From assembly GCA_020846145.1 (NCBI GenBank), contig JADLEL010000116.1, positions 1-51,768 on the forward strand: a stretch of 51,768 bases of DNA, written 5' to 3'. This DNA is from Pirellulales bacterium. GTDB lineage: Bacteria; Planctomycetota; Planctomycetia; Pirellulales; Thermoguttaceae. Shown piece by piece: positions 17,289 to 25,557 of this stretch. The translations under genes were made by a program, and so were the position numbers. The notes under the pieces are model-generated. The model saw only the letters and a program-made list of their open reading frames with translations. It was not told the origin of the DNA and ran no database searches. Numbering within the stretch: the first letter of the stretch is position 1; each line of letters starts with the position of its first letter.

Positions 17289-17522
17289 TCAATTGCCGGG
17301 TCTGTGCGGACAAAGATCAATTTCACTTTGAATATGGCGTGCGTGATTTTCGGGATTTCGGGGCGTGGAAAAGACGCCTACAATACATCCCCCTCGTTGC
17401 CCATGAGGACAAAGTAATCGTCCCCAATCGTGGCCGTTTGAAATTTCTACCCGCCAGCCCTGTTGTTCCGCATACCGGATTGCTTGTTCAATGTGCTTGT
17501 TGGGATGCCGCGGACGACTCAT
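17289..17522 (-). CDS. HicA/YcfA-like small protein, probable toxin
   Basis: A 77-residue protein with the layout of a small double-stranded-RNA-binding-like fold: an initial helix (HIEQAIRYAEQQGWRVEI), then SNGHDWGRLLCPHG with a histidine where HicA toxins carry their catalytic His, and a C-terminal STPRNPENHARHI helix. It is the promoter-proximal gene of the pair, which fits hicA-hicB order. An RNA-cleaving role is inferred. The ATG sits about 7 nt after the -10, so the message may be leaderless. Confidence 0.7.
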   Translation of the reverse strand: MSRPRHPNKHIEQAIRYAEQQGWRVEISNGHDWGRLLCPHGQRGGCIVGVFSTPRNPENHARHIQSEIDLCPHRPGN

Positions 17523-17529
17523 CTAATTC

Positions 17530-17557
17530 ATCCTACACTCTTGTTGACACATGTCAA
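17530..17557 (-). promoter_or_regulatory. promoter and operator of the toxin-antitoxin-like pair
   Basis: On the minus strand TTGACA (17552-17557) and TAGGAT (17530-17535) are 16 nt apart, and the ATG follows the -10 by 7 nt. The -35 is half of an inverted repeat, TTGACA-TG-TGTCAA (17544-17557), a likely operator for the downstream HTH protein. Confidence 0.7.
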
Positions 17558-17714
17558 GCGGAATTGGCCGATTTCTGACTTTTTTACCAAATTATGTTCG
17601 TTTTCCATGAGTTTACCATGATTTTTTTTTGAGAAATGTATATTCCATGAATAACAATGGCAAGTCTTTCCATAGCTCTTGGATGGGTAAGCATAAAACA
17701 CCTCACCCCTTACC

Positions 17715-18797
17715 CTATCTCTTTCCTGGTGTCGGGATCGTCTTGCCTTTGAGTTGATAGACGTAAGCCAGCACTTCGGCGATGGCGGCGTATTTTTCGG
17801 CGGGGATAGGCTTGCCGATATCGACGTCGCGGTAGAGCGCTTGGGCGAGAGGTTTTTTTTCCACGATCGGCACATTGTGTTCCAACGCCATTTTGCGGAT
17901 GCGCTTGGCGACTTCGCCGGCCCCTTTCGCCACCACGATGGGCGCGGCCATCTCGGCCGGATCGTACTGGATGGCCACGGCCAACTCGGTGGGATTGGTG
18001 ATCACCACGTCGGCCTTGGGGACCGCCGAGGAAAGCCGTTGCAAAGCCAACTGCCGCTGCACCTGCTTGCGGCGGGAAATGACCTGCGGATTTCCCTCCA
18101 GGTTCTTCATTTCCTCGCGGATTTCCTGCGTCGTCATCCGCAAGTCCTGCTCGTGCTTCCACCGTTGGAAACCGTAATCCAAGAGCGCCAGAATCAAGAG
18201 GGCGCAGGCGATTTTAATGGCGATCCCCAAGAGCGATTCGGGGAGGAACGCGGCGATTTCCGGCACGGAAAGGCCCGTCAGGCCGAGAATCGCTTCCTTT
18301 TGCTTCCACAGGCACAGATATGCGACCGCCGCGATGAGCGAGAGCTTGAAAATGCCGAACAGCAGATGCACGAAATTTGCCAACGAGAAAATGCGGCCGA
18401 ATCCCTTGAGCGGATCGACCCGCGTAATGTCGGGCAGGAGTTTTTCGGGAAGGAAGAGGAAGCCGATCTGCATGAGGTTCACGACGATCCCGGCGAGCAT
18501 CAGGATGCCGAAAATGGGCAAGACGACCTTTCCCAAGCCGAGGACCGCGCCGGTCCACTGGTGGACGGCGAAAGGTACGTCGGCCGAGAGCCAGGCTTCG
18601 CCGCCCAACTGCCGTCGGGCGTAGTCGCCGAAGAAATCGACGATCCGCCGGCCGAGAATGAGCAAGAGCAGCAGGCCCGCCAGCAACAGCAGGGCCGAAC
18701 CCAGGTCCTGGCTTTTGGCGACCTGCCCCTGCTCGCGGGCCTGCTGCCGGCGATGCGGGGTCGGGTCTTGCGTTTTATCGCCGGTTTGTTCTGCCAT
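17715..18797 (-). CDS. flhB: flagellar export gate protein FlhB
   Basis: A 360-residue export-gate component that switches substrate class from rod/hook to filament proteins. It has the conserved N-terminal DKTQDPTPHRRQQAREQGQV region, four membrane segments (about 34-52, 88-110, 140-165, 188-208) and the cytoplasmic FlhBC domain. The autocleavage site, normally NPTH, reads NPTE (residues 268-271). Asn268 and Pro269 are kept, so cyclisation of Asn could still occur, but cleavage rate may differ. It is the last gene of the flagellar cluster, after fliR. Confidence 0.95.
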   Translation of the reverse strand: MAEQTGDKTQDPTPHRRQQAREQGQVAKSQDLGSALLLLAGLLLLLILGRRIVDFFGDYARRQLGGEAWLSADVPFAVHQWTGAVLGLGKVVLPIFGILMLAGIVVNLMQIGFLFLPEKLLPDITRVDPLKGFGRIFSLANFVHLLFGIFKLSLIAAVAYLCLWKQKEAILGLTGLSVPEIAAFLPESLLGIAIKIACALLILALLDYGFQRWKHEQDLRMTTQEIREEMKNLEGNPQVISRRKQVQRQLALQRLSSAVPKADVVITNPTELAVAIQYDPAEMAAPIVVAKGAGEVAKRIRKMALEHNVPIVEKKPLAQALYRDVDIGKPIPAEKYAAIAEVLAYVYQLKGKTIPTPGKR

Positions 18798-18964
18798 TTA
18801 GGAAGGGGGAAGGCGGAAGGGGGAAGGCGGAAGGTGAAAAGGGGAAATGATGAAGTATAAAGGATGAAGGATGAAGGATGAATGCTAAATGACGAAGCAC
18901 GTATTGACGGATAACGAAGTGCATATCATTGGTCGGTTTCCGCCCTCCGCCTTCCCCCTTCCGT
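18798..18964. repeat. linker repeat, flhB-fliR gap
   Basis: GGAAGGGGGAAGGCGGAA arrays at 18801-18834 are answered by the reverse complement at 18938-18962. Between them are GGATGAAGGATGAA repeats and a module around 18885-18935 that recurs at 20208-20260 in the fliQ-fliP linker. There is no gene. Confidence 0.8.
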
Positions 18965-19765
18965 TCAAGTGAACCACTCTGTATGCAGGGGGACGTTGAG
19001 GGCATTGCAGATCGTTTCGAGGGCGGGTTCGAGATATCCGTGGAAGGCCCAGAGCGCGCCGCCGAGCGTGATCGACAAAATGCCGAACATCAGGCACGAG
19101 TTCAAGGCGAAGCCCATGTTCATCACGTTCAATTGCGGCACGGTGCGGCCGATCAATCCCACGACGAGCGCGGCCAACAGCAGCGCCGCGACCGCCGGCG
19201 CGGAGGCGCGGACGGCCAACGAAAAGCTTTGGGCCACGAGCGTTACGAAGGCTTCGGTGATGGATTGCGTGAATACGGCGAGACCGGGCGGGATCGCTTG
19301 GAAGGTGTCGAGCAAGCCGGCCATGACCATCCGGTGTCCGCCGAGGCTCAAGTAAATCGCCAGCGCGAACAGGTAGAGAAACCGGGAGAGCAGCGGTTGG
19401 TTCGCATCTTGGGTGGGATCGAGGGCCTCGGCCATCATCAGGCCGCCGACGTAGGCGATCAGTTCGCCCGCCAATTCCAAACCGCGGAAGATGAGTTGGA
19501 TTCCCAATCCCATGCACGCGCCGACGACCAGTTCCCCGGCGACGATGGCCAGGTAATTGAGCGTCGTGCCGGGATAGTCCAGAGCGACGTTCCACTGGGA
19601 AGGCATGATCAACAGGGCCACGACGAGCGCCAGCAGCACGCGGACTTGGGCGGGAACCTCTTTCGTGCCGTAGAGCGGGGCCGTCATCATCAGCCCGCTC
19701 ACCCGCGTCAACACCAGGGTGAAGACCAGAAACTTTTCGGTGTCGAGGTGGTTGAGCCAGTCCAT
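18965..19765 (-). CDS. fliR: flagellar export gate protein FliR
   Basis: A 266-residue membrane protein of the FliPQR export gate. Several hydrophobic helices are present (FLVFTLVLTRVSGLMMTAPL near the N-terminus; GELVVGACMGLGIQLIFRG; the C-terminal LMFGILSITLGGALW). The ATG at 19765 gives the canonical start; upstream sequence in frame translates the purine-rich linker and should be ignored. No Shine-Dalgarno is visible because the linker runs up to the start codon. Confidence 0.94.
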   Translation of the reverse strand: MDWLNHLDTEKFLVFTLVLTRVSGLMMTAPLYGTKEVPAQVRVLLALVVALLIMPSQWNVALDYPGTTLNYLAIVAGELVVGACMGLGIQLIFRGLELAGELIAYVGGLMMAEALDPTQDANQPLLSRFLYLFALAIYLSLGGHRMVMAGLLDTFQAIPPGLAVFTQSITEAFVTLVAQSFSLAVRASAPAVAALLLAALVVGLIGRTVPQLNVMNMGFALNSCLMFGILSITLGGALWAFHGYLEPALETICNALNVPLHTEWFT

Positions 19766-19883
19766 AGGAAGGGGGAAGGGGGAAGGCGGAAGGAGCGAGA
19801 GTTTTCGTCTTTCGTGATTCGTGGTTAATACTTCATCCTTCATCCTTCAACCTCCCCCTTCCGTCTTCCGCCTTCCCCCTTCC
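19766..19883. repeat. linker repeat, fliR-fliQ gap
   Basis: GGAAGGGGGAAGGGGGAAGG near 19769-19795 is mirrored by CCCCCTTCCGTCTTCCGCC and CTTCCCCCTTCC at 19853-19882. CATCCTTCATCCTTC lies between. The same linker class as its neighbours. Confidence 0.75.
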
Positions 19884-20150
19884 TCAGAATCTTCCCGGGA
19901 TGCCGGAGATCAGGTTGGTGGAGTATTGGACCAATTGTGCGATGAGCCAGGGGAGCGTGAGGCTGAGGACGAGGATCATGGCCACGAGCTTGGGCACGAA
20001 GACCACGGTTTGCTCTTGAATTTGCGTGAGCGCTTGCAATAAGCCGACGACCAGGCCGACCAGCAGCCCGGCGAGCAGCGCCGGCGCGCCGATCAGCAGC
20101 GTGATCCAAATCGCTTCGCGGCCGAGGTCAATGGCGGTTTGAGGATCCAT
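19884..20150 (-). CDS. fliQ: flagellar export gate protein FliQ
   Basis: An 88-residue protein with two transmembrane helices (about 17-40 and 54-75), as expected for FliQ. The start MDPQTAIDLGREAIWITLLI and the EQTVVFVPKLVAMILVLSL second helix are typical. The ATG at 20150 is chosen; the longer frame upstream translates linker repeats (SPLPPSAFPLAF). It lies between fliP and fliR, the conserved gate order. Confidence 0.93.
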   Translation of the reverse strand: MDPQTAIDLGREAIWITLLIGAPALLAGLLVGLVVGLLQALTQIQEQTVVFVPKLVAMILVLSLTLPWLIAQLVQYSTNLISGIPGRF

Positions 20151-20285
20151 GAAAGCAAGGGGGAAGGCGGAAGGGGGAAGGGGGGAATGATGAATGCTGA
20201 TTGATGAATGACGAAGCATGTAATGACGAATAACAAAATGCATATCAACGGTCGGTCTTCTCTTTCCCCCTTCCGCCTTCAGTCG
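20151..20285. repeat. linker repeat, fliQ-fliP gap
   Basis: A purine array at 20157-20187 (AAGGGGGAAGGCGGAAGG) has its reverse complement at 20263-20280. The inner module, with TGACGAAGCATGTAATGACG and TGCATATCAACGGTCGGT, closely matches that of 18885-18935, so the two linkers are homologous copies. Confidence 0.8.
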
Positions 20286-21212
20286 TCACGTGAAGGGTTG
20301 AAAACTTTCCATCAACATGCCGACGACGAGGTGCCAGCCGTCGAGGAGCACGAAGAGGAGGAGCTTGAAGGGCAAGGAAATCATGACGGGCGGGAGCATC
20401 ATCATGCCCATCGAGACCGTCACGCTGGCCACGACCATGTCGAGGATCAAAAAGGGGAGGTAGATTTGGAAGCCGATGAGGAATGCGATTTTCAATTCGC
20501 TAAGCACGAACGCCGGCAGCAGCGCCACCAGCGGCACGTCTTCGTAACTTTCGGGCGCGGGTTGGTCGGGGAGATAGCCGAGGAACAAATACACGTCTTC
20601 GGTGTTTTTCGCGTGTTCGATCTGCTGGCTCATGAAGCGCCGCACGGGCGCCGCGCCGGCCGTCCACGCCTCTTCCATCGAAATGCGATGTTCGGTGTAG
20701 GGCACGATGGCTTCGTTATAGACCTGCTTCCAAACCGGGGCCATGATTAGGAACGTGAGGAACAGCGCGAGCGTGGTGATGACCTGGCTGGGCGGAAGCT
20801 GCTGCGTGCCGATCGCCTGCCGCAGCAGGCTCAGCACCACGATGATGCGGACAAAACAGGTGGTCATCAGCAGCACGGCGGGAGCGAGGCTCAAGACGGT
20901 CAGCAGGAGCATCACTTGCAGCGTGGAACTCAGGCCCTCGGGACTGGCCCAAGCCTTGGGACCCGCCGTCAAGGTTTCGGGGAGCTTCATCGTCAGCGGC
21001 TGATTGGGGGCCTCCTGGGCCGTCGCCGGCCTGATAAAACCGAAGCAAATTAAGGCGATCAACCCAGCGATAATTGTTCGGCGCCAGGCCCGCGCTTGCC
21101 GTGGGCATGGTGCGTTTTCACCGGCATCCGACATGTCTGCGATAGAGGCGGGGGCGCGGACGCCTCGGCTTACTGGATTTCGGTTGACGAAATAGTTGCG
21201 GAAGTTAAGCAT
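20286..21212 (-). CDS. fliP: flagellar export gate protein FliP
   Basis: A 308-residue protein with an N-terminal signal-like region (to about residue 65) and four transmembrane segments, including the conserved [20 protein letters not shown] and LTLFLIMAP-like stretches and the C-terminal [20 protein letters not shown]. The start at 21212 overlaps the fliO stop by 8 nt with GGGAGG just upstream, indicating translational coupling. The N-terminal extension before the gate domain is longer than in E. coli FliP. Confidence 0.95.
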   Translation of the reverse strand: MLNFRNYFVNRNPVSRGVRAPASIADMSDAGENAPCPRQARAWRRTIIAGLIALICFGFIRPATAQEAPNQPLTMKLPETLTAGPKAWASPEGLSSTLQVMLLLTVLSLAPAVLLMTTCFVRIIVVLSLLRQAIGTQQLPPSQVITTLALFLTFLIMAPVWKQVYNEAIVPYTEHRISMEEAWTAGAAPVRRFMSQQIEHAKNTEDVYLFLGYLPDQPAPESYEDVPLVALLPAFVLSELKIAFLIGFQIYLPFLILDMVVASVTVSMGMMMLPPVMISLPFKLLLFVLLDGWHLVVGMLMESFQPFT

Positions 21213-22149
21213 TGCGGTCCTCCCATGCCCGGCCGCCGCGGCGATATCCGGCGGCGGTCATTTCATATCGCTCGTCGCCGTGCTGCGGCAATTCGCTTTT
21301 CGCCGGGCGCCGCGGGGCAAGCTGCTCGAAGATTTGTTTGAACGCGGCCGAGGAACTTCCCGTCTGCGATTGGCGGCAGAGGCCGGAGAGCCGATCGACT
21401 TCCGGCGGATCGGCGATTTCGGTCAAGGTTTCCGCGCCGCCCGGAGTGATAGAAACGAGAAGCAGCTTGTTGCCGCAACGCAAGAGAAGCACTTGCTGCC
21501 GACTGCTCAGGGGAGCGCGGCCGAGGACCTCGAAGGCCTCGCCGGGAAGGCGGGCCAGGGCTTGCGGCGTTTTGCGGCGGACGATCCAGACCAAGAGCAG
21601 AAAAATCCCCAGGACGAAGCCCGTGCTGCCGGCGACGGAAATCATCGAAGGCAATCCGCCCGGCGATTTGCTCGATTTGCCGGTTCCCGCCTCGTCGTTC
21701 GGCGCGAGCGGCAGCAATTTCGCCTTGCGGTGTTGCGGTGAAATCGGCGTTTTTTGCGGGCCGGACGCCTTGGCTCGGTCGATTGCGGGCGACGAATTTT
21801 CCAGGGCGGCCTCCGCATTTTCCGCCGCGTCGCTTTCGCGATAGGAAATCGGCGTTACCGATTCGTCCAACTTCGGCGGCGGCAGCGGAACGGGCAACGG
21901 CACGGCCAGCGGGAGCGGCGAGACATCATGCTCTTCGATTGCCGCCGTTTCCCGATTCGGCGTCGCTTGCGGACTCGCGGGGACCGGTTCCATCCGGGGA
22001 TCACCTTCTGAAATGCGCGGTTCCATGCCGGGCGCGCGGCGCGGCGCGAGATCGTCGAACGATTGCAGGCCGAGCGAATTCTGCGCCTCTGAAGCGGCGG
22101 TGCAGATTCCCGAAATCGCGATTGTGAAAAGCATCGCCAACCGTGGCAT
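21205..22149 (-). CDS. fliO: flagellar assembly protein FliO
   Basis: A 314-residue protein that helps assemble the FliPQR gate. It has a signal peptide (1-22), a long Pro/Glu-rich periplasmic spacer (about 40-165), one transmembrane helix ([16 protein letters not shown], about 175-195) and the cytoplasmic FliO domain ([20 protein letters not shown]). The spacer makes it much longer than enteric FliO (about 120 residues). AAGGA precedes the ATG. Its stop overlaps fliP. Confidence 0.88.
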   Translation of the reverse strand: MPRLAMLFTIAISGICTAASEAQNSLGLQSFDDLAPRRAPGMEPRISEGDPRMEPVPASPQATPNRETAAIEEHDVSPLPLAVPLPVPLPPPKLDESVTPISYRESDAAENAEAALENSSPAIDRAKASGPQKTPISPQHRKAKLLPLAPNDEAGTGKSSKSPGGLPSMISVAGSTGFVLGIFLLLVWIVRRKTPQALARLPGEAFEVLGRAPLSSRQQVLLLRCGNKLLLVSITPGGAETLTEIADPPEVDRLSGLCRQSQTGSSSAAFKQIFEQLAPRRPAKSELPQHGDERYEMTAAGYRRGGRAWEDRNA

Positions 22150-22270
22150 TTTTTCGCTTCCTTGCTTTTTAATTCAAGCCGAAGAACGAGTTCATCCGAT
22201 ACAGAAGCGGGCAAATCCGTTTGCGCGCTTCTTGCGACGCCGTAAATTTTTTGGCATCTGAAGCAAAAGC

Positions 22271-22345
22271 GAGCCGCCGGGTTTATCCCGGCGCTTCGTT
22301 CGGCAAATAATATCAATCGATGCGCCGGAATAAACCCGCCGGCTC
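22271..22345. repeat. GAGCCG-CGGGTTTAT palindromic element
   Basis: Arms at 22271-22294 and 22322-22345 are 24 nt with two mismatches and enclose an AT-rich loop. The element fills much of the 225-bp fliN-fliO gap. It may be transcribed as a stem-loop in the flagellar message. Confidence 0.8.
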
Positions 22346-22374
22346 TTCTATTCCATCAGCCGGATTATGATGCG

Positions 22375-23061
22375 CTACGCGCACACGCTGTTTCCGGCGA
22401 TGAGCTCGGCCACGCGGACGCAAAAATTATCGTTCATGACGAGCACTTCGCCGCGGGCGATGAGCCGGCCGTTGACGTAAATATCGACGGGATCGCCGGC
22501 CAATTTATCGAGCGCAACGACCGAGCCGCGGCGGAGCTTCAAAACGTCCTCCAAGTACATCTGCGTGCGGCCCAATTCGATTTTCAGGTCGAGTTCCACG
22601 TCGCGGATGAGGTCCAAGGTGGCCGTTTCGGTCGAAGGGGGCGCGCCGTCGAGTTCCTCGAAGCGGAAGGCGTGAATGCCTTGCGGCAGATCGTCGGCGT
22701 TTGCGGCGTCGATCGACTGCAAAGCGCGTTCGGCCTGGTTCAGCAGGAATTCGATGTCCTTTTCCGGGATGTTCGCTTCGCCGGCGGCGGCGGCGGGCGG
22801 CGATTCCCGGTGAGCCTTCGGCGCGGGCGCGATGGCGATCTTGCCCGCCTGGTTCAGCAACTCTTCGATGTCGTTCTGCGCGAGCAGCTTATCCTTGTCG
22901 CCGTCGCTCGGCGCGGCGTCGGGAGCTTTTCCGGCGGGCGGCTGCAGCAGCGATTCGATGTCCGCCTGTCCGAGAGGCGCGGCGGTCGGCGCGGGGGCGT
23001 CCGAACCTTGACCGAGCAGCTTCTCGATCTCGCCCTGATTCATTAAGTTGTCGTCAGCCAT
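22375..23061 (-). CDS. fliN: flagellar switch protein FliN with four FliM-like N-terminal motifs
   Basis: A 228-residue C-ring protein. The C-terminal SpoA domain (about 145-228: DVELDLKIELGRTQMYLEDV, GDPVDIYVNGRLIARGEVLV) is a standard FliN. The first 140 residues, absent from E. coli FliN, hold four copies of a motif like the CheY-binding peptide of FliM (consensus LSQxEIDxLL): NQGEIEKLL (8-16), GQADIESLL (31-39), AQNDIEELL (61-69) and PEKDIEFLL (99-107), separated by Ala/Pro linkers. No fliM lies between this gene and fliL, its usual place. FliN may therefore take over CheY-P binding. FliY was considered, but no phosphatase domain is seen. Confidence 0.93.
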   Translation of the reverse strand: MADDNLMNQGEIEKLLGQGSDAPAPTAAPLGQADIESLLQPPAGKAPDAAPSDGDKDKLLAQNDIEELLNQAGKIAIAPAPKAHRESPPAAAAGEANIPEKDIEFLLNQAERALQSIDAANADDLPQGIHAFRFEELDGAPPSTETATLDLIRDVELDLKIELGRTQMYLEDVLKLRRGSVVALDKLAGDPVDIYVNGRLIARGEVLVMNDNFCVRVAELIAGNSVCA

Positions 23062-23082
23062 CGGAATCCATTCCTTTTTTCG

Positions 23083-23700
23083 TTATTGTTCGATGAACGA
23101 AAAGTCGCTGAAGATGATCGACTGCAACAACGGCTTGCCGATCATGCGGTTGGTCTTTTCCATAATTTTTCGCTTGACCAGTCCCAGGCCCGCGTCGGTC
23201 AGGTCGGTGATTTCCGCGCTGCGGACGATCACCAGCACCTGATCGCGGAAGCGGTGCTGATTTTCCTCCAAGGCGGCCAAAAACTCCTTTTCGTCCTTCG
23301 CGCCGATCGTTCCGTACAATTTGAATTCGATCCGCAAGGTGGCGTTGGTGGCGGGCTGAAAGGTGGTAACGCTGAAGTCGCCTAAAACCACTTCGATTTG
23401 CTCGTTGGGGTCTTTTTCGCCGCCCACCTTGCCTTCGTGCTTGGCCGTTTTGTGTTCGCTTTTTTCCGCCGCTTTGTTTTCGGTGTTTTTGGCTTCGGCC
23501 GGCTCGCTTGCCTGTGCGGCGGCGTTTCCCGCGGAAGACAGTAGCCAATACGCCGCTCCGCACTCGATGGCCACCACCGCGAGGACGACGCCCAAAATGG
23601 CCGACTTTTTGCCGAATTTGGCTTTCTTTACCGGCGGTTGTTCGGCCTCCGGCGTTTGCTGCGCGGCATCGTTTTTTTCTTTTACTTCTTCCTGGGCCAT
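23083..23700 (-). CDS. fliL: flagellar basal body protein FliL
   Basis: A 205-residue single-pass membrane protein that supports the stator. A transmembrane helix spans about 33-55 (AILGVVLAVVAIECGAAYWL), then an Ala/Glu/Lys-rich linker and the FliL periplasmic domain (EVVLGDFSVTTFQPATNATL, IMEKTNRMIGKPLLQSIIFS). The ATG at 23700 has AAGGA about 8 nt upstream; an earlier in-frame ATG only adds unlike sequence. fliN follows after 21 nt. Confidence 0.92.
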   Translation of the reverse strand: MAQEEVKEKNDAAQQTPEAEQPPVKKAKFGKKSAILGVVLAVVAIECGAAYWLLSSAGNAAAQASEPAEAKNTENKAAEKSEHKTAKHEGKVGGEKDPNEQIEVVLGDFSVTTFQPATNATLRIEFKLYGTIGAKDEKEFLAALEENQHRFRDQVLVIVRSAEITDLTDAGLGLVKRKIMEKTNRMIGKPLLQSIIFSDFSFIEQ

Positions 23701-23913
23701 GGACGCGCGTCCTTGAAATGATCCGGTCATCCCCGCGGGCGAACGTCCGTCTTCCGCCGACGGACGCTCCCGCAATGCTCATCGAAATCCTACTTTATTC
23801 CCCGCGTTCTGCAGCTGGGAAAAGCAGGGAATGATGCGCGGTTGGATTATTCGGATTATTCCTCGGATAACGAGCGCCGGCTTCGTTCCATAGGGTGTTG
23901 CAAGGTAGTTCAC

Positions 23914-23970
23914 GTTGGGGCGACAGTTGTACTGTCGCCCCAGGGATGGCATTACAACCGCCATCCCAAC
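23914..23970. repeat. GTTGGG-TGGC palindromic element, copy 2
   Basis: The left end GTTGGGGCGACAGTTGTA (from 23914) faces the complement of ATTACAACCGCCATCCCAAC (to 23970). The 57-bp unit shares its arm consensus with 10663-10738. The inner GGGGCGACAGT-TGT-ACTGTCGCCCC is an extra perfect hairpin. Confidence 0.78.
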
Positions 23971-23998
23971 AACCTGTCATTTGATGATTGCCAAACCG

Positions 23999-24029
23999 GT
24001 AGAGGGACGCGCGAAGCGAAGTCCCGCCA
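23999..24029. repeat. GGGAC-GAAGCGAAG-GTCCC unit
   Basis: A diverged member of the family at 956-988 and 46558-46590, sharing the GCGAAGCGAAG-TCCC-CCA core. Complementary ends GGGAC and GTCCC can pair. Confidence 0.5.
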
Positions 24030-24036
24030 TCGGTCT

Positions 24037-24711
24037 TCAACGCTTTTTCGGAGCTTTCCCGGGCATTTCCGCGATTTCCGCGACGGAGTAAAGTTGCAGG
24101 CGGGGCCTTTCGCCCGGGCGTCGTTTCTCTCCGCCGAGGGCGATCCGCAACCGCCGCGGTTCGATTCCCAGCTTGACGAGGTAATTGCGCGCCGCAACGC
24201 AGCGGGCGTAGGCCGGATCGACAGCCGAATCGCCCGTTTTTTCCGCGCGAACCGCATCCCCAGCCGTTTCGCCGCGAATTTCGATCGCGTCGGAGGTCGG
24301 GCCGATTTGCACGGCCACGGCTTGCAAAATCTGCTTTTGTTCGCTTCGCAGTTCGAGCTCTCCGTCGGAAAAGTAAATCGCGCCGCGGGCCGCAAGCGAA
24401 CGTCGATCCGCCGCCGCATTTTTCTCGAAGCCTTCCCGCACGATTTCGTCGAATCGATTCCGATCCTTGGCGATCGCCGCCGGAGCGGTTTTTTTCGCCT
24501 CGTTTTCTCCCGCGGTTGCGGCCGCTTCCGCGCCGAAGCGTTTTTTCAAGGCCGCGGTGATCTCGCGGAATCGGTCGTTCCGGCCGATTTCGCCGACCGC
24601 GCTGCGGAGGATGAAAAAGAGCAAGAGCAGCCACAACAAATCGATGTAGGTCAGCGCCCAGCCGGGAATGCCGGCGGGTTGCTCTTCATCCGCTAGTATC
24701 CGACGAGTCAT
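24037..24711 (-). CDS. motB: flagellar stator protein MotB
   Basis: A 224-residue stator subunit. The proton-carrying Asp is at position 24 in the single helix (ALTYIDLLWLLLLFFIL). Residues about 115-215 are OmpA-like, but the peptidoglycan-binding signature is weak: the usual GHTD region reads RGETAG, and the S-xx-RA motif reads AYARCVAARNYLV. Either binding differs or anchoring is helped by another protein. It begins 3 nt after the motA stop. Confidence 0.85.
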   Translation of the reverse strand: MTRRILADEEQPAGIPGWALTYIDLLWLLLLFFILRSAVGEIGRNDRFREITAALKKRFGAEAAATAGENEAKKTAPAAIAKDRNRFDEIVREGFEKNAAADRRSLAARGAIYFSDGELELRSEQKQILQAVAVQIGPTSDAIEIRGETAGDAVRAEKTGDSAVDPAYARCVAARNYLVKLGIEPRRLRIALGGEKRRPGERPRLQLYSVAEIAEMPGKAPKKR

Positions 24712-24714
24712 GCG

Positions 24715-25557
24715 TCAGGCCGCTTTGCGTAAGGGCGGTTTCGGTCGCATGGAGAAAATCTCCGGCGGCTTCTTGGCCGCGGGGGAAAGGAATTTCCACG
24801 GGCGGCGTTCGTGCTCCGGCAAAAAGGAGCCGAGCCGCTGTTCGATCAGCCGCGGATTGTCGCCCGCCTGGATCGCCAAAACGCCGCGCAACATGATCTC
24901 CATGCCCATTCGATCCTGCCGGCTAAGAAACTGGAGCTTCTCGGCAAACGGCAGGCAGAAAAGGTTTGCGATAATAGCCCCATAAAGCGTTGTAATCAAG
25001 GCCATTGCCATGCCGGGAGCGAAACTTTCGGGATTCTCCAGATTTCCCAGCATGACAATCAGACCCACTAAAGTGCCTATCATGCCAAAAGCCGGGGCAA
25101 AACGGCCGATTTGTTCGATCAGAGAGCGGTCGTTTTTTTCCCGCAAGGCCCGCGCTTCGATCTCGGTGCGCATGACATCCTCAAGCAGTTCGGGCCGCGT
25201 TCCATCCACCGCCAGCATGACTGCCCGCGCCAAAAAAGGGTGCGAAAGACCGGAAATTCGCCTTTCGAGAGCCAGCAAGCCATCCTGTCGGGCGATTTCG
25301 GCCAGGGCCACGAGTTCGCGGACGATGCCCGCGTAATGCGGGGAGCGATTGACGAACGCTTGAAGGAGGGCGCGGAAAAAACCGCCGAAGCTCCGCCAGG
25401 GAAAACAGATCGTAACGGCTGCGAAAGTTCCGCCCAAGACCACCAACAAGGAAGGGCCATCGACAAAGACGTTGTAGGCCGAGCCTTGGGCCGTCATCAC
25501 CGAGAGGCCCAATAACACGATACCCAAAATGATGCCGAAAAGGGTTGAGAGGTCCAT
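24715..25557 (-). CDS. motA: flagellar stator protein MotA
   Basis: A 280-residue membrane protein with four helices (about 6-22, 33-50, 150-172, 184-202). The ion-channel part GRFAPAFGMIGTLVGLIVML and the loop with PSLLVVLGGTFAAV are canonical. A basic/proline-rich tail (about 250-280) extends beyond enteric MotA. It precedes motB by 3 nt, so the pair is translationally coupled. Confidence 0.95.
   Translation of the reverse strand: MDLSTLFGIILGIVLLGLSVMTAQGSAYNVFVDGPSLLVVLGGTFAAVTICFPWRSFGGFFRALLQAFVNRSPHYAGIVRELVALAEIARQDGLLALERRISGLSHPFLARAVMLAVDGTRPELLEDVMRTEIEARALREKNDRSLIEQIGRFAPAFGMIGTLVGLIVMLGNLENPESFAPGMAMALITTLYGAIIANLFCLPFAEKLQFLSRQDRMGMEIMLRGVLAIQAGDNPRLIEQRLGSFLPEHERRPWKFLSPAAKKPPEIFSMRPKPPLRKAA

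Larger units (their letters stand above)
23701..24036. other. 336-bp gap between motB and fliL holding two repeats
   Basis: There is no gene. It contains a GTTGGG-family palindrome (23914-23970) and a GGGAC-x-GAAGCGAAG-x-GTCCC unit (23999-24029). The size may reflect insertion of elements into a once tight operon. No promoter stands out on the minus strand. Confidence 0.6.

Noticed and set aside
20150..20243. Extended N-terminus of FliQ (SPLPPSAFPLAF)
   Set aside because: It is translated linker repeat; similar false extensions occur before fliR, fliH, fliK and the FlgN-like gene.
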